Shown here in pieces: positions 24,576-34,300 of a stretch of 57,371 bases of DNA; within the stretch, counting starts at the first letter, position 1, and every line of letters starts with the position of its first letter. Origin of the DNA: DASPLH01 sp035627675 (GTDB lineage: Bacteria; Acidobacteriota; Terriglobia; Terriglobales; Acidobacteriaceae). The notes under the pieces were generated by a model. That model worked only from the letters and a program-made list of their open reading frames with translations. It was not told where the DNA came from and searched no databases. A program made the position numbers and the translations under genes. Where the stretch lies: assembly GCA_035627675.1 (NCBI GenBank), contig DASPLH010000173.1, positions 1-57,371 on the forward strand. Reading direction: 5' to 3'.

Positions 24576-27035
24576 ATGCTGGGTTTTGGATTCAACAAAG
24601 ATAAAGTTCGCGCTGCCGCCGAGAGATCGGTTCAGCAGGGCAAGTTTCAGAATGCTGTCTCCGAGTACGAAAAGATCCTCAAGCACGACCCCAAGGATCT
24701 CGGCGTTCTGAACACAGTAGGTGACCTCTATGCCCGGCTGGGCCAGATCGAGCAGGCGATTGCATGCTTCAAGCGTGTCGGCGACAGCTACGCCGCCGAG
24801 GGCTTCGTGCCGAAGGCAATCGCGATGTACAAGAAGCTGACGAAGATCAGCCCGTCGGCCCTCGATTGCGTACAGAAGCTGGCGGAGCTCTACACCCAGC
24901 AGGGACTCTACAGCGATGCCCGCGGGCAGTTCCTCGTCGCCGCCGAGGGCTTCCTCCGCGACAATAAGCACTCCGAGGCCGTAAAGATCCTGCACCGTGT
25001 TCTCGAACTCGATCCCGACAACACTACGGTCCAAACCAAACTGGCGGACATCTACTTCAAGCTCCGCAAGCCCGAAGAGGGCAAGAAGATCCTGCTGTCA
25101 GCGGCCGATTCGCTGCACGCTCGCGGAAACTTCCAGGCTGCGGACGATGTTCTGGCGCGACTGCTGAACGCGGATCCACAGAACACACGCGCCATGCAGA
25201 TGCGCGGCCAGATCGCGCTCGAGCGTGGAGACGCGGCCACGGCAGCCAAGATCCTTGAGCACATACCGGATCTGGATTCGCGCCCGGACGCTTTGCAATC
25301 GCTGGCGAGCGCGATGTTCGCCGCCAACCGGGTGCCCGACGCCGAACCGATCGCTCGCAAGCTCGCCACGGTGCACAACGACCTGAACGCCATCCTGCTG
25401 TACGGCGAGAAGTTGTTGGCCGTCGATCCCGTGCGGGCACTGCTGATTCTGGAGGAGTTCGGAGACCGCCTGCTGGGCGTCAGTGCGGCCGAGTTCGTCA
25501 ATACGCTTCGCGGCGCAGTCGCGCGCGTCAAGGAAGACCTTCCCTCGCTCGAACTGCTGCTCAAGTTGTTCGAGCGCGCCGGCGAGTCGTCGCAGCGTTC
25601 CGAGGTGAGCGAACTCATCGCCCATGCATGCGTGCATGGGGGCAATTTCCAGCGTGCCGCCGATATATACAAGGAGCTGGCGCAACTCGAGCCCGAGAAC
25701 CCGCTGCACACGCAGAACTATCGCCAGATGATGGTGAAGCTCGGCGCGGACCCGACGCTGCTGGGCGCGCCGCTCAACAATCTGGAGCGCCCGTTTGCCC
25801 TGGAGGAAGAGCCCGAAGCTGCGCCCACGGCGTCCGCGCCGCCGGCTCCGGCGCAGACGATCGTCTCCGCCGTGCCGGATGGATTCTGGACCGCCCCCGC
25901 CGAGTCGGTAACGGAGTTTTCCTTCGACGAACTCTCACAGGGCGCTGCGCCAACCGTTGAGGTTCAGGAATACGCACCGTCATCGGACCGCGGCACACAC
26001 GAGTTTGTCGTCTCGCCCGGCCAGCACCAGGAGTCTGCGGCAGAGCCAGCCGTCGAAGTGCCCGAGGTTCCTGTCGCGGACGTCGCGGCGGCAAGCCAAG
26101 AGACCCTGGCCGAAGCCGAAGGGCTCGAAGCCGAGATCGACCTTTCCGACGAGTGGGCATCGGCGGTGCGGCCCGTGTCGCAAGAGGCCGAGACCACCAC
26201 CGCTTCGGATCCCGTTGCCGATGTCCTGGAGGAGGCGCGCTTCTACGTCGCAAACGGCATGTGGAAGGAAGCAGTGCTTGCCGCCGACAAACTGGCGGAG
26301 CTTTCCTCCCAACATCCCGAACTGGCGCAGCTGCGCTCGCAGATCGCCGCCACGGCCGCCGCTCCCATTCCAATCGCCGTGCCGGACGCGAAGCCGGCCG
26401 GCGCCACGCTGGACGACTTTGTCCTCGATCTCGAATCGTCCCTGGGCGACGACTTCGACGTCGCAGCTCCCGCCAAGCCTGTGCCGCAGGAAGCCCCGAG
26501 AGTCGCCGCTGCTGCCGCCGCGCAGTCTGCGCCGCTTGCCGTTGCGCCACCCGTGCAAGCCGTGGCGCCGCCGCCTCCCGAGCCCGAATCTCCCAGCATG
26601 CTCGACGACCTCTTCGCTGAGTTCAAGGAAGACCTCGGCGATGCGGACGAACAGGCGGAAGATCCCGATACGCACTACAACCTCGGCGTAGCGTTCAAAG
26701 AGATGGGCCTGCTCGATGAGGCCATCGGCGAGTTGCAGAAGGTGTGCCAGGCGATAGACCGCGGCGCTGCCTTCGCGCAGACCATGCAGGTGTATACCTG
26801 GCTGGCCCACTGCTTTGTCGAGAAAGGCGTTCCCGAGGCTTCATTCAAGTGGTTCCAGCGTGCGCTGCAGTTTGCGGCCGACGATGAGACCCGCGCCGCC
26901 ATCCACTACGAACTCGCGTCTGCCTACGAGACGGCTGGAATGAAGAACGAAGCACTCCGCAGCTTCATGGAGGTTTATACGACCAATATAGACTTCCGTG
27001 ACGTAGGAGAGCGCATTCGGGCGTTGAAGTCGTAG
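24576..27035 (+). CDS. Large TPR-repeat protein with acidic Ala/Pro linker
   Basis: An 819-residue cytoplasmic protein without signal peptide. N-terminal TPRs cover about residues 10-390 (AVSEYEKILKHDPKDLGVLNTVGDLYARLGQIEQAIACFKR is typical), followed by a long Ala/Pro/Glu-rich linker (about 400-685) containing DDFVLDLESSLGDDF-type acidic patches, then C-terminal TPRs at 690-815 (DTHYNLGVAFKEMGLLDEAIGELQKV). This architecture resembles acidobacterial and deltaproteobacterial gliding or secretion-associated TPR scaffolds, but I cannot assign a partner. GGAG precedes the ATG. The small membrane protein gene starts 11 bp after the stop, so the two are probably coupled. Confidence 0.85.
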   Translation: MLGFGFNKDKVRAAAERSVQQGKFQNAVSEYEKILKHDPKDLGVLNTVGDLYARLGQIEQAIACFKRVGDSYAAEGFVPKAIAMYKKLTKISPSALDCVQKLAELYTQQGLYSDARGQFLVAAEGFLRDNKHSEAVKILHRVLELDPDNTTVQTKLADIYFKLRKPEEGKKILLSAADSLHARGNFQAADDVLARLLNADPQNTRAMQMRGQIALERGDAATAAKILEHIPDLDSRPDALQSLASAMFAANRVPDAEPIARKLATVHNDLNAILLYGEKLLAVDPVRALLILEEFGDRLLGVSAAEFVNTLRGAVARVKEDLPSLELLLKLFERAGESSQRSEVSELIAHACVHGGNFQRAADIYKELAQLEPENPLHTQNYRQMMVKLGADPTLLGAPLNNLERPFALEEEPEAAPTASAPPAPAQTIVSAVPDGFWTAPAESVTEFSFDELSQGAAPTVEVQEYAPSSDRGTHEFVVSPGQHQESAAEPAVEVPEVPVADVAAASQETLAEAEGLEAEIDLSDEWASAVRPVSQEAETTTASDPVADVLEEARFYVANGMWKEAVLAADKLAELSSQHPELAQLRSQIAATAAAPIPIAVPDAKPAGATLDDFVLDLESSLGDDFDVAAPAKPVPQEAPRVAAAAAAQSAPLAVAPPVQAVAPPPPEPESPSMLDDLFAEFKEDLGDADEQAEDPDTHYNLGVAFKEMGLLDEAIGELQKVCQAIDRGAAFAQTMQVYTWLAHCFVEKGVPEASFKWFQRALQFAADDETRAAIHYELASAYETAGMKNEALRSFMEVYTTNIDFRDVGERIRALKS

Positions 27036-27045
27036 AATCGTCCGA

Positions 27046-27474
27046 ATGGATCCGATCCGGCCCCCCGGGGGCGAAAATAACCAGCGCCGTCCAGCGACGC
27101 CCGAAAGCCCGGAGCGCATCCAAACCCCCATGAGCAGGGGTTCGCTTACAGAACCGTACGCTGGCCCCGCACGGCCCATGGGCGAGGTTGTAAAGTTCCC
27201 GGGCGACACGGAGCAACAGCCGCTTCCCGTGTGGATGCAGCGTACGTTCCTGGTCATCTACGTTCTGTTCTGCATCGAGATCGGGATGATGCTCACCGTC
27301 CTGCCCTGGACGCGCGTGTGGACCGAGAACAGTCTCATGCACAGCTTCCCCATGCTGAAGTCCATCGCGCAGCAGAATTTCGTTCGCGGCATGGTGACCG
27401 GCATCGGTCTCCTGGATATCTGGCTTGGTATCTGGGAAGGTGTGCACTACCGCGACCAGCGTCCCGGACAATAA
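27046..27474 (+). CDS. Small membrane protein
   Basis: A 142-residue product with a Pro-rich disordered N-terminal third (DPIRPPGGENNQRRPATPESPER), a hydrophobic helix (TFLVIYVLFCIEIGMMLTVLPW) and a second weaker helix (FVRGMVTGIGLLDIWLGIWEG). No catalytic motif. It starts 11 bp after the TPR gene and is likely cotranscribed with it, suggesting a membrane anchor for that protein. No family recognised with confidence. Confidence 0.7.
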   Translation: MDPIRPPGGENNQRRPATPESPERIQTPMSRGSLTEPYAGPARPMGEVVKFPGDTEQQPLPVWMQRTFLVIYVLFCIEIGMMLTVLPWTRVWTENSLMHSFPMLKSIAQQNFVRGMVTGIGLLDIWLGIWEGVHYRDQRPGQ

Positions 27475-27601
27475 GTTCCCCGGGCCAGCCTCAGGCAAAC
27501 AACTTTCCCGCTTCTTTTCTGCTCTGTATGCTTAGACCGCATTGATCCGGGGAGCGGAAGCTCTACCGGCCAGGCGCTACCGCGTCGCGGCCTTTGTCCT
27601 C

Positions 27602-28489
27602 ATGAACGATCCAAAAAACACAAATCCGTTCCGCGCTGCCCTTGCCTACGAAAGCAAAGAATTCCTCAGTGGACCCGACGGACGAGGACTGCGAATCCTC
27701 GCCGAGTACATGGAGCCGCTCGCGCGCTTCCGGCGCGAACGCATCCAGGACACGGTCGTCTTCTTCGGCTCAGCTCGCTTCCACAGCCACTCGGAAGCGA
27801 CGGCTTCGCTCCAGGTTCTGACTAAGCCCGGAGCCGCGACCCCAGCTCCTCCCGAGGAACAGGAGAGAGTCAAGCGCGCGCAAACCGCCGTCGAAATGGC
27901 GCGCTACTACGAAGACGCGCGCCGGCTGGCATTCCTGCTCACCGAATGGTCCCAGGACCTCCCATCCAAGCGCCACCGCTTCGTAGTCACCACCGGGGGC
28001 GGTCCCGGCATCATGGAAGCCGCCAATCGCGGCGCTCGTGAAGCGGGAGGAAAGACGATCGGGCTGAACATCGCGCTGCCGTACGAGCAGATGCCAAACT
28101 CATACATCACGCCGGAACTGAATTTCGAGTTCCACTACTTCTTCATGCGCAAGTTGTGGTTCGCATACCTGGCGAAGGCGCTGGTCGTCTTCCCCGGAGG
28201 ATTCGGCACGCTCGACGAGTTGTTCGAAATCCTCACTCTGGCGCAGACCGAGAAGCTGGCGAAGAAGATCACGGTGCTGATCTACGGAGAGCAGTACTGG
28301 CGCAAGTGCCTGAACCTGGAAGCACTGGCCGACGCGGGGGCCATCGCTCCCGAAGACGTCAACCTCTTCCAGTACGTGGACACTCCGGAGCAGGCATTCG
28401 AGAAACTGAGAGAGAACCTGACCCACCATCACCTGCAATCGCCGCCGCCCGCAAGACGCCGGCAGCCGGAGATCGCGAAGACAAGATAG
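27602..28489 (+). CDS. LOG-family (TIGR00730-like) nucleotide hydrolase
   Basis: A 295-residue protein with the two Rossmann-fold motifs of the LOG family: TTGGGPGIMEAANRGA at about 130-145 and FPGGFGTLDELFE at about 197-209. LOG enzymes remove the base from cytokinin nucleotides or hydrolyse nucleotide 5'-monophosphates; older annotation as lysine decarboxylase is wrong. The N-terminal 100 residues include an extra helical segment with a Pro-rich loop, so this is the longer LOG type. Start at the ATG 27602; an upstream frame adds 20 residues. It is followed directly by a repeat-filled gap. Confidence 0.9.
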   Translation: MNDPKNTNPFRAALAYESKEFLSGPDGRGLRILAEYMEPLARFRRERIQDTVVFFGSARFHSHSEATASLQVLTKPGAATPAPPEEQERVKRAQTAVEMARYYEDARRLAFLLTEWSQDLPSKRHRFVVTTGGGPGIMEAANRGAREAGGKTIGLNIALPYEQMPNSYITPELNFEFHYFFMRKLWFAYLAKALVVFPGGFGTLDELFEILTLAQTEKLAKKITVLIYGEQYWRKCLNLEALADAGAIAPEDVNLFQYVDTPEQAFEKLRENLTHHHLQSPPPARRRQPEIAKTR

Positions 28490-28614
28490 GAATCGGAAAA
28501 ACGGAAAATCGGAGAATCGGAAAAACTGAACTTCGCTGAGCTACGAAGCTATTCGCGATTGAGCTACTTCGGTCGCAGTTTTTCCGATTCCACTTTTTCC
28601 GATTCTCCGATTCT
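28488..28614. repeat. Inverted pair of AATCGGAAAA repeat blocks
   Basis: Left block 28488-28528 and right block 28576-28614 are reverse complements (units such as AATCGGAAAA and CGGAGAATCGG) around a 47-bp spacer. They fill the whole gap between the convergent LOG and membrane-protein genes and could terminate both. A further copy of the unit lies at 57334-57371. Confidence 0.8.
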
Positions 28615-28617
28615 CGT

Positions 28618-29058
28618 TTACGCCGCTCGCACTCCGTTCTCCCTCTCCTGGAGCTTCTGTTCTTTCTCGATATGCTTGATCTCTGCTTCGGCCTGGATGA
28701 CCTTGGCGGAGTAGCGATCCTTCTTGGCCTCGAGTTTGGCTTGCGCGAACAGTCCCATGTAGGCGTTGGCGACGTAAGGCAGCGCGAAGAACGCGAGCAC
28801 GTATCCGCGCCAGTCGTCGAAGAGCAGCTTGTAGCCGGTCAGCGCCAGGAAGAAGATTGCGACGTAGTGACTGAAACAGTACTCGCACGTCCACACGTAG
28901 AAGAACTTCCGTGCCAGGTAGCTTCGCGCGTTCTCGCTGCGGTCCTGGCAGAACTCGCGAGGCTCGCGGAAGATCTCTTCGTGAGTCACGGTCCAGGAGA
29001 CGCTTGCGACCGGAATCGCCAGCACGAAAAGCCAAACGATCTGAACACCCAGGTCCAT
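28618..29058 (-). CDS. Small polytopic membrane protein with Cys pair
   Basis: A 146-residue product with about three membrane helices: an N-terminal helix (VQIVWLFVLAIPVASVSWTV), a helix starting at WTCEYCFSHYVAIFFLALTGYKLLF, and a third (YVLAFFALPYVANAYMGLF). The CEYC pair in front of the second helix and a Cys in REFCQDR could bind metal or form a disulfide. The layout resembles DUF1360-type proteins. The charged C-terminal tail (KDRYSAKVIQAEAEIKHIEKEQKL) is a coiled coil. The ATG at 29058 gives the best topology. Confidence 0.65.
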   Translation of the reverse strand: MDLGVQIVWLFVLAIPVASVSWTVTHEEIFREPREFCQDRSENARSYLARKFFYVWTCEYCFSHYVAIFFLALTGYKLLFDDWRGYVLAFFALPYVANAYMGLFAQAKLEAKKDRYSAKVIQAEAEIKHIEKEQKLQERENGVRAA

Positions 29059-29177
29059 GTTGTGTTCGATGCACGGCCCACCCCTTTCGTCGGAATCGCC
29101 GGCAAGCCGGGCGGCGGCCTCACGGCCCCGTTGTCGGGAGTGCCCGGTCGTATACAATCACCCGTTTTGGAGAACCC

Positions 29178-31133
29178 ATGATCAAACGATCTCTCATTGC
29201 AGTTCTCGCACTCGCCATAGCTGCAACGGCACAAACTGGCGTACCGCCCAAGAAACCCGCTGACACGCCGACGCGCCCGGAGAAGTCCGGTCAGCCGAAG
29301 ACCCCCGCCACGTCCGGCAAGACCGCGGCTGAGAAGCCCGGTCCACGCACTCCCACGGCAAAGCCGACCGTGGCCGAGGCCGAGAAGTTCATGGCCGACA
29401 CGGAAGCCATGCTGCTCGACCTCTCGATCAAGCTTGGCCGCGCCCAGTGGGTGCAGGCGAACTTCATCACCGAAGACACCGAAGCCCTCGCCGCCGAAGC
29501 CAACGACCGCTACATCGCCGCGCAGACCAGGCTTGCCGAAGACGTAAAGCGCTTCGATGGATTGCAGATGCCGCCGGTGCTGGAGCGCAAGTTCAAGCTC
29601 CTGAAACTGCAACTGTTCTCGCTCAGCGATCCGAGGGTGCGCGAGGAGTACACGAAAGTCGCTACGTCGCTCGAAGCCGATTACGGCCGGGGCAAGTACT
29701 GCGCGAAGGACGGCAAGTTCGCCGGGAAGTGCCTTCCCATCGGCGAAATCGAGAAGGTGCTCGCTGCCTCCCGTGATCCCGAGGAGATGAAGGAAGTCTG
29801 GGCCGGTTGGCACGCGGTCGGCGCTCCGATGCGCCAGCGTTACGAGCGCTTCATCGCCCTTCAGAACCAGGGCGCGCGCGAACTCGGCTTCAAGGACATG
29901 GGCGCGATGTGGCGCAGCCGCTACGACATGGCTCCCGATCAGTTCTCGGCCGAGGTTGAACGGCTCTGGAAGCAGGTCGAGCCTCTGTACGAGTCGCTGC
30001 ACGCCTACACGCGCACCCGGCTGGCGAAGCAGTACGGTCCGGCCGCGGCCGACAGCAACGGCCTGATCCGTGCCGACCTGCTTGGCAACCCCTGGGCACA
30101 GGAGTGGGGCAACATCTATCCGCTGGTCGCGCCTGCTGCCTCCGGCGAACAGGGCGTCGAGATCACTCCGCTGCTGAAGCAGAAGAATGTGGACGAAATC
30201 GGCATGGTTCGCTACGGAGAGAACTTCTTCAAGTCTCTCGGCTTCGCGGCCCTGCCCGAGACCTTTTGGCAGCGCTCTTTATTCCTCAAGCCGCGCGACC
30301 GCGATGTCGTCTGCCATGCCAGCGCCTGGTCGATGGATTACAAAGACGATCTGCGCCTGAAGATGTGCATCCAGATGCGCGACGAAGATTTCGTCACCGT
30401 GCATCACGAGCTCGGACACAACTTCTACCAGCGCGCCTATAACCAGCAACCGTACCTGTTCCAGGACGGCGCCAACGACGGCTTCCACGAAGCCGTCGGC
30501 GATGCCGTGGCGCTCAGCATCACGCCCGAATATCTGAAGCAGGTGCAGTTGATCGACAACGTGCCACAGACCGACGACACCGCCCTGCTGCTTCGCCAGG
30601 CGATGGACAAGATCGCCTTCCTGCCCTTCGGCCTCGTGATCGACCAGTGGCGCTGGAAGGTCTTCAGCGGCGAGATCGCCCCGGCGGATTACAACAAGGC
30701 CTGGTGGCAGCTTCGCGCGCAGTACCAAGGTGTCGTTCCTCCGGTGGCTCGCACGGAGCAGGACTTCGACCCCGGCGCGAAGTATCACGTCCCGGGCAAC
30801 ACGCCCTACACGCGCTACTTCCTGGCGCGGGTCCTTCAGTTCCAGTTCTACCGGTCGATGTGCCGCGAGGCCGGATACAACGGACCGCTTCATCGCTGCT
30901 CGTTCTTCGGAAACAAGGCGGCCGGCGAGAAGCTGAAGGCCACCTTGCAACTCGGCTCCAGCCGTCCGTGGCCCGAAGCGTTGAAGCTGCTCACCGGCGA
31001 AGACCGCATGGATGCCGGAGCGATGATGGAATACTTCGCTCCGCTGAAACAGTGGTTGGATCAGCAGAACGGGGCCGCCGGTACGAAGGTCGGCTGGAAG
31101 GTCCCACAGAATGCTGCGAGTGGAATGCAGTAG
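29178..31133 (+). CDS. Secreted M2 family (ACE-like) peptidyl-dipeptidase
   Basis: A 651-residue zinc peptidase with a signal peptide (MIKRSLIAVLALAIAATAQ) and a Pro/Lys-rich mature start. The HEXXH zinc motif is H410-E-L-G-H414 with third ligand E438 in GFHEAVGDA, the exact 23-residue spacing of family M2. Other family blocks are present: MCIQMRDEDFVTVHHELGHNF, LPFGLVIDQWRW and the C-terminal CSFFGNKAAGEKL. M2 enzymes remove C-terminal dipeptides; bacterial members act in the periplasm. A perfect terminator follows the stop. Upstream in-frame sequence from 28911 overlaps the divergent gene and is not used. Confidence 0.95.
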   Translation: MIKRSLIAVLALAIAATAQTGVPPKKPADTPTRPEKSGQPKTPATSGKTAAEKPGPRTPTAKPTVAEAEKFMADTEAMLLDLSIKLGRAQWVQANFITEDTEALAAEANDRYIAAQTRLAEDVKRFDGLQMPPVLERKFKLLKLQLFSLSDPRVREEYTKVATSLEADYGRGKYCAKDGKFAGKCLPIGEIEKVLAASRDPEEMKEVWAGWHAVGAPMRQRYERFIALQNQGARELGFKDMGAMWRSRYDMAPDQFSAEVERLWKQVEPLYESLHAYTRTRLAKQYGPAAADSNGLIRADLLGNPWAQEWGNIYPLVAPAASGEQGVEITPLLKQKNVDEIGMVRYGENFFKSLGFAALPETFWQRSLFLKPRDRDVVCHASAWSMDYKDDLRLKMCIQMRDEDFVTVHHELGHNFYQRAYNQQPYLFQDGANDGFHEAVGDAVALSITPEYLKQVQLIDNVPQTDDTALLLRQAMDKIAFLPFGLVIDQWRWKVFSGEIAPADYNKAWWQLRAQYQGVVPPVARTEQDFDPGAKYHVPGNTPYTRYFLARVLQFQFYRSMCREAGYNGPLHRCSFFGNKAAGEKLKATLQLGSSRPWPEALKLLTGEDRMDAGAMMEYFAPLKQWLDQQNGAAGTKVGWKVPQNAASGMQ

Positions 31134-31150
31134 AAGTCCTGCTGTAGAGA

Positions 31151-31178
31151 AGGCCACCGCGATCGCGGTGGCCTTTTT
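31151..31178 (+). terminator. Intrinsic terminator of the M2 peptidase gene
   Basis: Stem AGGCCACCGC/GCGGTGGCCT with a GATC loop, followed by TTTTT. Confidence 0.92.
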
Positions 31179-31196
31179 TGCTGGACGAAACAAGAA

Positions 31197-31296
31197 TTAA
31201 CCACGGATTCGCACGGATCAACACGGATAAAGCAAAGATCTGGCAAACGCCAAACCAACCAACAATCCGTGTTCATCCGTGTAGATCCGTGGTCAA
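31197..31296. repeat. Imperfect inverted repeat of ATCCGTG units
   Basis: Two 32-base arms (31197-31228 and 31265-31296) of repeated ACACGGAT/ATCCGTG units are nearly perfect reverse complements. A second, more diverged pair is at 50948-51035. Both lie between genes. Confidence 0.8.
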
Positions 31297-31339
31297 TTAC
31301 AGTTTCTGCGCCTCTGTGGTTAGCTACGATCAAGAAAAA

Positions 31340-31363
31340 CGGCCCCGCCTTTTGGCGGGGCCG
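31340..31363 (-). terminator. Intrinsic terminator of the TonB receptor gene
   Basis: Stem CGGCCCCGCC/GGCGGGGCCG with a 4-base loop; on the minus strand it is followed by a T run. Convergent to the M2 gene. Confidence 0.9.
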
Positions 31364-31386
31364 TTGCTGTATTCGAAGGGATTGGG

Positions 31387-34300
31387 TTAGAAGATCACCT
31401 TCGCGCCCAACTGCACGATGCGCTGGCCGGAGGTGCCCGTCGGCATTCCGAAGTACTGCGTCGCAGCGCTCGTCTGGTTTTGCAGTTTCAGTGTGCCATT
31501 GCTCTGCAACGCGTACTGCACGTTGCGGACGCCGGTGACGTTCGTGCGGTTGAAGAGGTTGAAGGCCTCGGCGAACAGTTGCATGCTCAGGCCTTCGCGG
31601 CCCGGGATGGTGATCGTGCGCAGGATGCGCGGATCGTACGTCCAGGTCGCCGGCAGGCGGAACTGGTTGCGGCCCGTGCCGGGGACGCGGTCGTTCCGGT
31701 TGCCGTCGTTGTTCAGGTCGCCGTTGACGACGGCCGAGTACGGTTGGCCGGTCTGGGCTGCGAAGATGCCGCTCCACTGCCATCCACTGGTGATCCAGCG
31801 AACTGCCGCGGGGAGGTTCTTCCCGTAGTTCAGGTCCCAGATGTAGCTGGCGACGAAGCGGTGACGCACGTCGTTCGAACCCGAGGCGCGGTCGAGTGCG
31901 ATGTTCGTCGGGTAGGTGACGATCTTGTTGTCGTCGCCCGAGCTGAACGGAACCACAGCGGTCGCGTCCGGAGCATCGTCGATCACGTGTCCCCAGGTGT
32001 ACGAAGCGCTGGCCTGGAAGTTGTGCGAGAAGCGCTTGCGCAACTGCGCGCTCAGACCGTTGTACGCGGAGTTCGCATTGCCCTCGAAGACCGAGATGCG
32101 CTGGAATGCCGCAACCGGACGCGTGCTGGAGTAGCGCTGGTAGGCGAACGACTGGCCCGTGACGGTGTCCACGATCGACGAGGTCGTGGTCGCAGGGTTC
32201 AGGTTGTTGTCGCGAGTGCGCTGCAGGTGCGTGCCCTTCACCCACTGGTAGGTGAGTGTCAGGGCCATGTCGCCGGTCAACGCGTACTCGGTGCTCAAGT
32301 TCGCCTGCTGCACCATCGGGTTCTTGAAGTCCTTCTGGAACACGTAGATGCTGGGCGCCGAAGCGGTTCCGCCCGTCGGCGAGGTGTAGATATCAGAGAG
32401 ATACGGCCGCGCCGGCAACGTGTAGGTGCCGACGTTGATGCCGTTGTTCGAGTGCGCGGTGCCGACCATGATCGACGGCGTGTTGCCGTAGAAGATGCCG
32501 TAACCGCCGCGGATGACGGCCTTGCCGTCAGCCCACGGCGTCCAGGCGAAGCCCAGGCGCGGAGCCCACTCGTTCTTGCTGATGTCGATCTTGCTGGTGT
32601 CGTAACCGGCAGCCAGTGCCGCAGGGTTCTGCACGCTGGGCTGCTTCACCGACTGCATGTCATAGCGAAGACCGACGTTGACCGTCAGGTTCTTCGCCAC
32701 GCGATAGTCATCCTGCACATAGCCGGCGACCTGGAGCATGTCGGGGTGCGTCTCCGGACCGGTGGTGCCGGTGCCGGCGAACGCCTGCTGGTATGTGCCC
32801 GGGCAAGCCGGCTGCGCATTTCCGCCGCAGAGGCCCGAGAGGCTCAGGCCGAAATCTTCGAGGCTGTTGAACGTATAGACGCCCGAGAAGTTGCCGGGGA
32901 AGTAGTTGAGGATCTTGTCCACGATTGCGTCCGCACCAACCTTGAAGGTGTGGCGGCCGGCGAGGAACGTGATGGTGTTGGCGTACTGCTGGCGCTTGAT
33001 CGTCGTTTCGCGCGGGCTGAAGCTGTTGCGGCCGACGAAGAGCAGTGTGGTGCCGCCCTGGCGCACCTGGGCTTCCGGCAACTCGCTGTTGGCCATGCCG
33101 GGCTCCTTGTCGCGCAGGTAGGTGAAGCGGAAGACGTTGACGATCGAGTTCGACAAGGTCGAGGTCAACTGCGTCGTCAGCGTGTCGCTGCGGACCAGCG
33201 AGTCGCCCGTGTGTTCGATTGAGTTGTTGGTAGCCGCGTTCTCGAAGTTCAGGCCGGTAAAGAGCTGGCGGTTCCAGCGGGCGCTGAGCTGGTTCTTCTG
33301 GTTGAGGACGACGTCACTCTTGAGAAGGTACGTGTCCTGCTTCAGGCCGCGGTTGAAGATGTCAGCGCGGTCGCTCAGGTAGGTGATGGCGCGCTGCTGG
33401 TTCGTCGTTGGAGCGTCGAGGATAGTCTTCGGAATCGGCAGTGTCGTCAGGTTCGGCTGCGTGTTGCGCTGACCGTCGTAATCGAAGAAGAAGAACGCGC
33501 GGTTCTTGACGATTGGACCGCCGACGTTGCCGCCGAACTGGTTGAAGTGGTACTTCGCCTTGTCACCAACCGGACGGCCGGCAACCTTCGTATTCAACTT
33601 CTGGATCGGATCGTAAGCGTTCAGCGCCTGGTCACGATAGAACCAGAAGCCTGTGCCGTGATAAGCGTTCGTGCCCGACTTCGTCACGACGTTGATGACG
33701 GCGCCACCGGCGCGGCCAAGCTCAGCCGAGTAAGAGTTCGAGGCGACCTGGAACTCCTGCACCGAGTCCTGGCTGAACTGGTACGGAGCGCGGCCGGAAC
33801 CGGCGCGGCCCGTTGTCTGTCCGAAGAAGGTGTTGTTGTTGTCGGCGCCATCTACGGTCATCGAGTTCAGCGTTCCGCGCTGGCCTGCGAAGCTGAGGTC
33901 GCCCGTGCGGACGTCCTTGGTCACGCCCGGCGTCAGCAGAACGAAGTCGATGAAGTTGCGGCCGTTGACCGGCAGCTGGTTGATGGCCTTCTCGTTCACG
34001 GTATCGCTGACCTGCGTGCGCGTGGTCTCGATGACCGGCGCTTCGTCGGTGACCGTGACTTCCTGCGCCTGTCCGGCGACCTTGAACGCCAGGTCCAGCG
34101 AAACCTTGCTGCCGACGTTCACCACCACGTTGGACTGCGTCAGCTTGCTGAAGCCCTGCTTTTCCGCCGTGAGTTGGTAGGTTCCAACCGGCAGCACGGT
34201 GAAGGCATACAAGCCTTCGTCGTTAGAGAGCGCTGTGTACGTCACGCCGGTGGCAACGTTCTTGGCCGTCAGGCTGGCGCCCGCGACGACCGCACCCGTA

